Source of the DNA: an uncultured Bacteroidia bacterium
GTDB taxonomy: Bacteria; Bacteroidota; Bacteroidia; Bacteroidales; F082
Reading direction: 5' to 3'
Length of the DNA: 59,899 nt
NCBI GenBank assembly: GCA_902800965.1
Contig: CADCGK010000016.1
Coordinates: 1-59,899, forward strand
In this document: positions 53,473 to 59,899 of the stretch, piece after piece
Layout: the number at the start of each line of letters is the position of its first letter
Numbering within the stretch: position 1 is the stretch's first letter
Position numbers and translations under genes: made by a program
Notes under the pieces: model-generated
Seen by the model: the letters and a program-made list of their open reading frames with translations, nothing else
Told to the model about the DNA's origin: nothing
Database searches by the model: none

Positions 53473-56193
53473 TTATTTCTTGCTTCTTTCTTCTTCGATA
53501 GCGGCCTGAGCAGCAGCCAGACGTGCGACGGGCACGCGGAATGGCGAGCAGCTCACGTAGCTCAAGCCGGCCTTGTAGAAGAAACGGACTGAAGCGGGAT
53601 CACCGCCGTGTTCGCCACAGACGCCACACTTCAGGTTGGCGCGTTGGCTACGGCCACGCTGGACACCCAACTTGACGAGTTGGCCAACACCTTCTTGGTC
53701 GAGGGTGTTGAACGGGTCGGCAGGGATGATCTTCTCTTCGATGTAGTCCTTCACGATGGCGTTGACGTCGTCGCGGCTGAAGCCGAAGGTCATCTGGGTG
53801 AGGTCGTTGGTGCCGAAGCTGAAGAACTCGGCCACGCTGGCGATCTGGTCGGCCACTAAAGTAGCGCGAGGGATCTCAATCATGGTGCCGTACATGTAGT
53901 TGATCTTGACACCGAACTTGGCTTCCACTTCAGCCTTCACGCGGTTGGCGATGGCCTTCTGGTGTTCAAGCTCCTTGACGTTGATGGTCAGCGGGACCAT
54001 GATCTCCAGATGCGGGTCGAAGCCCTCGGTCATCAGTTCAGCGGTGGCCTGGAACAGGGCGCGGAACTGGGTCTCGGTGATTTCGGGATAGACGATGCCG
54101 AGGCGGACGCCACGCAGACCCATCATCGGGTTCACTTCGTTGAGGGCGTCAATGCGCTTCTTGATTTCCTCGAAGCTGATGCCACGCTCTTTGGCGAGGG
54201 CCTTCTGTTTCTCTTCGGTATGAGGCACGAACTCATGCAAGGGCGGGTCCATCAGACGGAAGGTCAACGGCTTGCCGTTCAAGACCTTCAGCGTGCCCTT
54301 GGCAGCGTTCTTGATGTAAGGCTCGAGTTCAGCCAAGGCAGCCACGCGCTCTTCGGTGGTGTTGGCCAGAATCATGTTACGCAGCTTGGCCAGCGGCTCT
54401 TCGCTGTTCTTGCCGTAGAACATGTGCTCGATACGGAACAGGCCGATACCCTCGGCGCCGAAGTTGACGGCGTTCTGGGCATCTTCCGGGTTGTCGGCGT
54501 TGGTGCGGACACCCATCTTGCGGTACTTGTCGACCAAGGCCATGAACTGCTGGAACAGCGGGTTCTCAGTGGCGTTGATCATACCGACGGGCTCGGCATA
54601 GACCCAGCCCTTGGAACCGTTCAGGCTGATGACGTCGCCTTCCTTGAACTGCTTGTCACCGATCTTCACGATGCCCTTCTCGAGGTCGATCTTCACGGCG
54701 TCGCAGCCCACGATGCAGCACTTGCCCCAACCACGGGCCACGAGGGCGGCGTGTGAGGTCATACCGCCACGAGCGGTCAGGATACCGTCGGCGGCACGCA
54801 TGCCTTCGACGTCTTCGGGGTTGGTTTCCTCACGGACCAGGATGTTGGCCACCTTAGCGGCACGGTATTCCTTGGCTTTTTCGCTGGTGAGGGCGATGCG
54901 ACCGACAGCGCCACCAGGACCTGCGGGCAGACCCTTGGCGATGACGGTGTGCTTCTTCTCGTCAGCAGCGTCGAGGATGGGGTGGAGGAGCTCGTCGAGT
55001 TGCTCAGGGGTGAGGCGCATGACGACTTCCTTCTCGTCGATGAGGCCTTCCTTCAGCATATCGAGGGCCATGGTCAGAGCGGCAACGCCAGTGCGCTTGC
55101 CGACGCGGCACTGCAGCATGTAGAGCTTGCCATCCTGAATGGTGAACTCGATGTCGAGCATGTCGTGGTAGTTCTCTTCAAGGATGCGGCGCACTTCGCA
55201 GAGTTCCTTATAGGTCTCGGGCATCAGCTCCTGCATGGACTGCATGTGCTTGTTCTGCTCGTTCTTGGTGTCGTCGTTCAACGGGTTGGGGGTACGGATA
55301 CCAGCAACGACGTCTTCACCTTGGGCGTTGATCAGCCATTCGCCATAGAATTGGTTGTCGCCAGTGGCAGGGTTACGGGTGAATGCCACACCAGTAGCGG
55401 AGCCTTCGCCCATGTTACCGAACACCATGGTCTGCACGTTGACGGCAGTGCCCCAGTCATCTGGAATACCTTCGATGCGGCGGTAGGAGATGGCCTTCTT
55501 GCCGTTCCAGCTCTTGAACACGGCCTTGATGCCACCTTCGAGTTGGGCCTCGGCGTCGTCCGGGAACTCAGTGCCCAGCACTTCCTTGATGCGGACCTTG
55601 AAGTCTTCAGCGAGTTGCTGCAGTTCTTCAGCCTTCAGCTCGGTGTCGCTCTTGTAGCCCATCTTCTCCTTGTAAGCGTCGAGCATGTCGTCGAGTTGCT
55701 TGCGGATGCTCTTGCCATCGGCGGGTTCAATGCCCTCGGCCTTTTCCATGACGACGTCGGCGTACATCATGATGAGGCGGCGGTAGGAGTCATACACGAA
55801 ACGAGGGTTGTTGGTCTTCTTGATCAGGCCAGGGATGGTCTTTGAGCAAAGACCGATATTGAGCACGGTGTCCATCATGCCAGGCATTGACTTGCGCGCG
55901 CCGGAACGGCAGCTGACGAGCAGCGGGTTCTCGGGGTCGCCGTATTTCATGCCCATGATGTTCTCCATGTTCTTCATGCCAGCGTGGACTTCGTCCATGA
56001 GGCCGGCAGGAAGTTGGCAATTGTTCTGATAATAGGCGGTGCAGCATTCGGTTGTGATGGTCAAGCCAGCGGGTACAGGCAGCTTGAGCAAGCACATTTC
56101 GGCCAGGTTAGCGCCTTTGCCACCCAGTTCGTTCTTCATCGAAGCGTTGCCTTCAGCAGTCTTTCCACCGAAGGTGTAAACGTACTTAGTCAT
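53473..56193 (-). CDS. ppdK: Pyruvate, phosphate dikinase
   Basis: Interconverts PEP + AMP + PPi and pyruvate + ATP + Pi; 906 residues, full length. N-terminal ATP-grasp domain: YVYTFGGKTAEGNASMKNELGGKGANLAEM (about 4-33) and NPLLVSCRSGARKSMPGMMDT (about 88-108). Central phosphohistidine domain: LTARGGMTSHAALVARGWGK with catalytic His481. C-terminal PEP-binding barrel: FGAEGIGLFRIEHMFYGK, FGTNDLTQMTFGFSRDD, and the C-terminal CGVCGEHGGDPASVRFFYKAGL with catalytic Cys. Own promoter at 56257-56264 and a strong terminator. Confidence 0.98.
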   Translation of the reverse strand: MTKYVYTFGGKTAEGNASMKNELGGKGANLAEMCLLKLPVPAGLTITTECCTAYYQNNCQLPAGLMDEVHAGMKNMENIMGMKYGDPENPLLVSCRSGARKSMPGMMDTVLNIGLCSKTIPGLIKKTNNPRFVYDSYRRLIMMYADVVMEKAEGIEPADGKSIRKQLDDMLDAYKEKMGYKSDTELKAEELQQLAEDFKVRIKEVLGTEFPDDAEAQLEGGIKAVFKSWNGKKAISYRRIEGIPDDWGTAVNVQTMVFGNMGEGSATGVAFTRNPATGDNQFYGEWLINAQGEDVVAGIRTPNPLNDDTKNEQNKHMQSMQELMPETYKELCEVRRILEENYHDMLDIEFTIQDGKLYMLQCRVGKRTGVAALTMALDMLKEGLIDEKEVVMRLTPEQLDELLHPILDAADEKKHTVIAKGLPAGPGGAVGRIALTSEKAKEYRAAKVANILVREETNPEDVEGMRAADGILTARGGMTSHAALVARGWGKCCIVGCDAVKIDLEKGIVKIGDKQFKEGDVISLNGSKGWVYAEPVGMINATENPLFQQFMALVDKYRKMGVRTNADNPEDAQNAVNFGAEGIGLFRIEHMFYGKNSEEPLAKLRNMILANTTEERVAALAELEPYIKNAAKGTLKVLNGKPLTFRLMDPPLHEFVPHTEEKQKALAKERGISFEEIKKRIDALNEVNPMMGLRGVRLGIVYPEITETQFRALFQATAELMTEGFDPHLEIMVPLTINVKELEHQKAIANRVKAEVEAKFGVKINYMYGTMIEIPRATLVADQIASVAEFFSFGTNDLTQMTFGFSRDDVNAIVKDYIEEKIIPADPFNTLDQEGVGQLVKLGVQRGRSQRANLKCGVCGEHGGDPASVRFFYKAGLSYVSCSPFRVPVARLAAAQAAIEEERSKK

Positions 56194-56256
56194 TGTGTTT
56201 TAATGGTTTATTAATGATTCAACTGATAATAATCGTTCGATTTTCAAAAGAAGCGG

Positions 56257-56264
56257 CAAAGTTA
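56257..56264 (-). promoter_or_regulatory. -7 promoter box of ppdK
   Basis: Minus strand TAACTTTG, about 64 bases upstream of the ppdK ATG. Confidence 0.55.
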
Positions 56265-56311
56265 CAAAAAGAATAGCATTTTTGAAACACCTCAAAACGG
56301 TTTTTTTTGAT

Positions 56312-56319
56312 TATCTTTG
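56312..56319 (+). promoter_or_regulatory. -7 promoter box of the TerB/DnaJ gene
   Basis: TATCTTTG at 56312-56319, 21 bases before ATG 56341. It covers the in-frame TTG at 56317. Confidence 0.65.
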
Positions 56320-56340
56320 CAACTTCAAACAATTGATGGC

Positions 56341-57084
56341 ATGGGCTGTTTCACAAAATTGATATTGACTGGCCTGGGTTGGGCTTTTGGAGGCCCGATA
56401 GGAGGCATTATTGGATATGCGTTGGGCAGTCTGTTTTCCGCTAGCAATCCGATTACATTCCGCTCAGAAGTGAACGAGCATTTTGGCAATACAGAGGAGA
56501 AACGTGACTTCAACGTGACGTTATTGGTTCTTTCTGCGGCTGTGATGAAGGCGGATGGCGGTGTCAAAAAATCAGAGCTCGACTATGTAAAACGCTTTTT
56601 CCTTCAGAATTTCGGACAGGAGCGGGCTGAGAACTACATCAAGATGCTGCGTGAGATTCTTGACAAGGACTACAATATCTATGATGTGAGTCGTCAAGTT
56701 GGCCAGTACATGGATTATTCCTCGAGGCTCCAGCTGTTACACTATTTGTTTGGTATTGCCGCTTCTGATGGGAATGTCTCCAATCCCGAGATTGATGTCA
56801 TTCATACCATTTCCATGTATATGGGCGTGTCGGAGTCGGATTATCTTTCCATCAAAGCGATGTTTGTTAGAGAGATCAATGCCACTGACAATGCCTATAA
56901 GATTCTGGGCATCGACCCGAAAGCCAGCGATGAGGAAGTTAAGAAAGCCTATCGTGAGATGGCTAAGAAGAACCACCCTGATCTGGTTAGCAATTTGGGA
57001 GAAGATGTCCGTCAGGCTGCCGAAAAGAAATTTCAGGAGATCAACCAAGCTTACGAAACCATCAAGAAGCAGCGTGGGCTGTAA
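56341..57084 (+). CDS. TerB-like plus DnaJ-domain co-chaperone (DjlA-type)
   Basis: 247 residues from ATG 56341. N-terminal glycine-rich hydrophobic helix ([24 protein letters not shown]) as membrane anchor or helix-packing motif, a TerB-like helical domain (about 55-165: [32 protein letters not shown]... [33 protein letters not shown]), then a J domain (about 183-245) with HPD near 212 in [14 protein letters not shown]. The combination is DjlA-like: it delivers substrates to DnaK near the membrane. The start at 56341 is set by the -7 box. Confidence 0.9.
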   Translation: MGCFTKLILTGLGWAFGGPIGGIIGYALGSLFSASNPITFRSEVNEHFGNTEEKRDFNVTLLVLSAAVMKADGGVKKSELDYVKRFFLQNFGQERAENYIKMLREILDKDYNIYDVSRQVGQYMDYSSRLQLLHYLFGIAASDGNVSNPEIDVIHTISMYMGVSESDYLSIKAMFVREINATDNAYKILGIDPKASDEEVKKAYREMAKKNHPDLVSNLGEDVRQAAEKKFQEINQAYETIKKQRGL

Positions 57085-57101
57085 AACGAGGTTTTATACC
57101 A

Positions 57102-57752
57102 TCATTTCTGGAAGTGCTGGTAGTCTTTGCCCCATGGCCAATCGCCTCCCCAGCTGAATCCATGTGCTTTCATGATGCGGTAACAGGCGTCATCATGATC
57201 GATTTTATGGGGAAAATCTTTAGTCCTGTTAATGTAATCTTTGGCGTTTGAAGGATGGACTTGGTTTCCTGGAACCCATGGGTTTTGAAGTGGATTGATG
57301 TCCACGGCCATGCCGAAAGCGTGTCTTGACAGTTTATGTATTCCGGGAACTGTACGGTAATTAAAGCATGATGTGTTGTTGGCTTGCATGGAGGCCTCGT
57401 CGTCAGCATCGAAATCATCAATTAGCTTGATGCTGTAAATGGGGTATTTCAGCTGAAACAACTCCTTAAAGACAAGTAGCAGATCGTGCGCAATGGCTTT
57501 GTGGCAGACCATCTCACCAAGGCGGATGTTCCCGTCGAAGTCGTAATAGGGGAGGGTCAGGTACCTTAAATCCCTAACGTTTATCAAGGCTTTTTCAGGT
57601 AAGGATTTGCCGGTCATCCGAGATAGGACAGCTTTGGGTATGGGGTTCGAAGTGAAGTAAAAGCGTTGGTCACAGAAGACGCTGTCTTTTTCTTGTCCCA
57701 TGCAGGACGCCATTATCAAATAAATGACAAATAATAATCCCCATCTTTTCAT
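57102..57752 (-). CDS. M15-family D-alanyl-D-alanine carboxypeptidase-like lipoprotein
   Basis: 216 residues with a lipobox-like signal (MKRWGLLFVIYLIMASC, Cys17). M15/VanY-type zinc site: SRHAFGMAVDINP (His144 and Asp151) and the second His in WGKDYQHF (His213). Acts on peptidoglycan stem peptides in the family, here from an outer- or inner-membrane lipid anchor. It lies 24 bases downstream of the large porin gene on the same strand and may be co-transcribed with it. The N-terminal part (RYLTLPYYDFDGNIRLGEMVCHK) is also typical of Bacteroidota M15 proteins. Confidence 0.88.
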   Translation of the reverse strand: MKRWGLLFVIYLIMASCMGQEKDSVFCDQRFYFTSNPIPKAVLSRMTGKSLPEKALINVRDLRYLTLPYYDFDGNIRLGEMVCHKAIAHDLLLVFKELFQLKYPIYSIKLIDDFDADDEASMQANNTSCFNYRTVPGIHKLSRHAFGMAVDINPLQNPWVPGNQVHPSNAKDYINRTKDFPHKIDHDDACYRIMKAHGFSWGGDWPWGKDYQHFQK

Positions 57753-57775
57753 ATCAAATAGTTTTCCGTTTTCCC

Positions 57776-59698
57776 CTAATTAAAGAGTCTGCAGTTGATG
57801 CCAATAAAGATTTTGCTACCGCGCATGGGATAATGGGGAGCGATGAATGCATCGTGGTTCCCGGTTAGGAGGAACATGTTGCTATATTGTACGTAAATAT
57901 CGGCTTGTTTCACTTTGATGGCAAGTGCGAGATCGATGAATGGGAAGTTGCCGATGAGAACGTCATCTTGGAGATAGAATGTCCTCAGCGCAGGCATATA
58001 GGCATCGGCGCGGTATTTGGTGAAATACTGGACGGTGAGACTGGGCTGCAAAGTGGCTGCTTTTTTGAAGATGGGTTGTGAGTAGCCTACTTTCAACTTG
58101 CTGAGAAACAAGGGGAGATGGATGACATCTTCGTTGCTGGCTTTTTGCAAGGAACAGCTTCCTTCGATCTTGAATCTCCAGAGCGCCAAATTGAATCTCC
58201 CATAGATCTCGCTAATGCTTACTAATCCATCGTGTTGCGCTGGACGCGCCTCTTGATTGAAATAGATGAGATCGTTGACGGTAGTGTTGTTCAGACCAGC
58301 ACTGAACCATTTGTACTGATAATTGGCACCTAAGACCAAATAGGTGGCGGCATGGAAGTCGTTATTCCAGCGGAAATAGTTGGATTGGTACCTCGATTCG
58401 AACCAAGTGGGGGATTGGCGTCTCATGTTGAAATCGACAGTCAGCTTCCCGTAATTTCGTTCTGTGGTGCCCAGATATTGCCGCCATTGTCCATTGATGT
58501 CAAAATCCCCGATTTGATAGCCCAAGGTAATGAGTTTAGCCTGTCCGGTAATGGTAGTTGACTTGAACAGATTGACGATGATGCCTCCCTTAATGCTGAA
58601 TTGCGAATGGCTCTGGTCGTTTATGGTGAGCGCTTCAAGGTAATCGTAACGTTTAATTTTAAAGAAATCGTAATCAACGCCTGCATAAAGGTAAAATGGG
58701 ATGTCGTCGGAATAGTTCTGATAGCCCAATGAGTTCCAAGATAGGCTGTTACGGAAGGATTGAGCGATGATGGTATCGGTTGTTCTTGGACTGAACAAGG
58801 TGTCGGATAATGCAAAAAACGGCATGGAAGCAGAGGTCTCGTTATAGAACATCTGGTTACGTTGGTAGGCAAAGCTATGGTTGATGCGCCCTAGCGAGAA
58901 TCTCCTTTGGATGATAGAGTCATTGATTAGCGAATCGTTTTCTGTGGTTGTCTCTTTCTTAAATTGAGGCAATAAGTTGAAATAATGCTGGAATCCTGCT
59001 CCTGATACTTTAATGTGATTGGTGGCGTTGCTGAGGTTGGTAAGGATGGCAGAATTATCGCTTTCCATTTGGTTGATATAGACGCTATCGTTACGGATGC
59101 CGCCGTTTTCCTGAACTTCGATCTTGTTTCTGAACCAATAGGCGAGGGCTCTATAGCGTTGGTCTTTTGTGCTATATAAAGCATTGACCCAGCAGTAGTT
59201 GTTGTCGGCTTTGCTATTGGAGAAAGAGCCAGGGGAGTAGTTGTTGTTGTATTCAAAGGAGAGGAAGAAGCCTTGGAAGAATTGTCTGCTGAACTTGAAG
59301 TTTAGATGCTGTTCTTTGTCGCCAGTTGTCATGACATAGCGAATCTCAGAGTAGGGTAGTAGGGAAAGATAGGTTTTAAGGTCTTTTTCTGTTTTGATAT
59401 ATTTTGAGAATGTCGGGACCGACATGTCGAGTCCGATAGGTCGTAATCCGTTGAATCGCATGGATTTGTGTGCCAATGCGATATTGGATAGGGTGGAGTA
59501 GATGGTTGCTTCACGACCTAGCGCGTCGAATTCGTTGGCGTGGAAGGTGGCTGTGTCGAGATAATGAGGGGCTTTTAGTGAGATGGAGTCGAAAGAAATA
59601 GGGTAGAAGGTCACCAAGGTAGAGTCTATGTTCTTTTGTTGAGCCATAGAGATGGCGCAAAAGAGCAAGGTTAATATGGTGAAGACAATTTTTTTCAC
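57776..59698 (-). CDS. Large putative outer-membrane porin
   Basis: 640 residues, GTG start, signal peptide KKIVFTILTLLFCAISMAQ. Beta-rich, with aromatic-rich strands and a typical C-terminal strand (KIFIGINCRLFN). Features of the Bacteroidota putative-porin family: ATFHANEFDALGREATIYSTLSNI, HLNFKFSRQFFQGFFLSFEYNNNYSPGSF and SISEIYGRFNLALWRF. Function unknown. Odd: the only -7 box upstream (59703-59710) lies 4 bases before the GTG, so the mRNA would be leaderless. Confidence 0.82.
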   Translation of the reverse strand: MKKIVFTILTLLFCAISMAQQKNIDSTLVTFYPISFDSISLKAPHYLDTATFHANEFDALGREATIYSTLSNIALAHKSMRFNGLRPIGLDMSVPTFSKYIKTEKDLKTYLSLLPYSEIRYVMTTGDKEQHLNFKFSRQFFQGFFLSFEYNNNYSPGSFSNSKADNNYCWVNALYSTKDQRYRALAYWFRNKIEVQENGGIRNDSVYINQMESDNSAILTNLSNATNHIKVSGAGFQHYFNLLPQFKKETTTENDSLINDSIIQRRFSLGRINHSFAYQRNQMFYNETSASMPFFALSDTLFSPRTTDTIIAQSFRNSLSWNSLGYQNYSDDIPFYLYAGVDYDFFKIKRYDYLEALTINDQSHSQFSIKGGIIVNLFKSTTITGQAKLITLGYQIGDFDINGQWRQYLGTTERNYGKLTVDFNMRRQSPTWFESRYQSNYFRWNNDFHAATYLVLGANYQYKWFSAGLNNTTVNDLIYFNQEARPAQHDGLVSISEIYGRFNLALWRFKIEGSCSLQKASNEDVIHLPLFLSKLKVGYSQPIFKKAATLQPSLTVQYFTKYRADAYMPALRTFYLQDDVLIGNFPFIDLALAIKVKQADIYVQYSNMFLLTGNHDAFIAPHYPMRGSKIFIGINCRLFN

Positions 59699-59702
59699 GC
59701 TA

Positions 59703-59710
59703 CAAAGATA
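59703..59710 (-). promoter_or_regulatory. -7 box of the large porin gene
   Basis: Minus strand TATCTTTG at 59710-59703, directly in front of the GTG at 59698. The predicted transcription start coincides with the start codon. Confidence 0.5.
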
Positions 59711-59724
59711 AGAAAAGTTTGTAG

Positions 59725-59781
59725 TTGATCAGTTGGAAGTTGTTCAGTTAACTTCAAACTGACCAACTGCCAACTGCCAAC
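59725..59781 (-). repeat. AACTGCC / AGTTGG-type tandem repeat
   Basis: Units of AGTTGGAAGTTG, CAACTGCCAACTGCC and AACTTCAAACTG make up the gap between the porin gene and the rRNA terminator. Low-complexity spacer like the other repeats in the window. Confidence 0.7.
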
Positions 59782-59816
59782 TAAAAAAGCCCTCTCGCTA
59801 TCGCGGAGGGCTTTTC
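59782..59816 (-). terminator. Terminator of the rRNA operon
   Basis: Minus strand: stem AAAAGCCCTC / GAGGGCTTTT with an inner CGC/GCG pairing in the loop and T-run after it, 5 bases downstream of the 5S 3' end. Confidence 0.85.
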
Positions 59817-59821
59817 CGTAT

Positions 59822-59899
59822 GGGTGGGCGGCGACCTACTTTCCCACGTCTTACCGCAGTATCATCGGCACTGCCGGGCTTAACTTCTCTGTTCGGAAT
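59822..59899 (-). rRNA. rrf: 5S ribosomal RNA, 3' part (5' end outside window)
   Basis: The minus strand reads TTCCGAACAGAGAAGTTAAG (conserved 5S loop B/C region) followed by CCCGGCAGTGCCGATGATAC and ends GGTCGCCGCCCACC, the 3' half of 5S rRNA. The 5' part (about 35-40 bases) and the rest of the rRNA operon lie beyond the window edge. Confidence 0.95.

Noticed and set aside
58380..58410. Possible tRNA T-loop (GATTCGAACC)
   Set aside because: It lies inside the porin gene and there is no matching acceptor, D-arm or anticodon structure around it.

Overview
The window looks like chromosomal DNA of a Bacteroidales-type bacterium (phylum Bacteroidota). Evidence: many start sites are preceded by the Bacteroidetes -7 promoter box TAnnTTTG; one large surface protein ends in a type IX secretion (T9SS) sorting domain; several lipoproteins and exported proteins are typical of the phylum; and the gene set (GcvP, PckA, pyruvate phosphate dikinase, NADP-type GdhA, CdaA next to FolP, a DUF1599/DoxX/TpiA neighbourhood) fits a gut-type anaerobe. 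Species cannot be told from the sequence. No phage, IS element, CRISPR array or tRNA gene was seen.

Layout. 0.2-4.1 kb: a surface or extracellular polysaccharide O-acetylation module (MBOAT acyltransferase plus two tandem AlgJ/AlgX-like DHHW paralogues). 4.1-13.9 kb: housekeeping genes (S4 RNA-binding protein, glycine decarboxylase with a coupled lipoprotein, TypA/BipA, RecQ, HU, Fmt, a membrane-anchored TPR protein). 13.9-17.6 kb: TrmH-type methylase, then a leftward operon of outer-membrane porin, YeiH-type anion exporter and a small membrane protein, headed by an unusual operator-like array. 17.6-24.4 kb: Idi, a divergent YchF, PrsW, GuaA, a LysM/periplasmic-binding protein and a MORN lipoprotein. 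24.5-33.8 kb: GdhA, a Nudix hydrolase, a decayed exported gene, a BatA/vWA protein, topoisomerase IV subunit A, an unknown lipoprotein, c-di-AMP synthase CdaA and FolP. 33.9-44.7 kb: DUF1599, DoxX, a lone DppB-like permease, an esterase-LysM fusion, a transporter-like outer-membrane protein, TpiA, PrmA and a 1483-residue exported protein of unknown function. 44.8-59.7 kb: DnaN, a DUF6263-like protein, PckA, a gingipain-adhesin-like T9SS cargo, MsrA, a YugP-type zinc peptidase, pyruvate phosphate dikinase, a TerB/DnaJ protein, an M15 peptidase and a large porin. The right edge is the 3' part of a leftward 5S rRNA, so an rRNA operon lies just outside.

The most unusual genome-wide feature is a set of short, low-complexity tandem repeats (GGTTAGA-, AATTCGTTT-, GGAGTGA-, AGAAGTA-, TTAACT-, AACTGCC-type) that fill many gene junctions. 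At several places they have become part of coding sequence: inside the MBOAT gene, in the signal peptide of the first DHHW protein, at the C-terminus of a small membrane protein, and, for a GTCATTGCGAG-type element, inside the DoxX gene. Candidates for undescribed biology are the porin-YeiH-small protein operon with its 15-bp phased ATAGTAA repeats, the 1483-residue exported protein downstream of prmA, and the esterase-LysM fusion.

Start codons were often moved inward from the longest open frame when a -7 promoter box overlapped the apparent 5' end. Functional calls rest on motif recognition only; no database search was possible.
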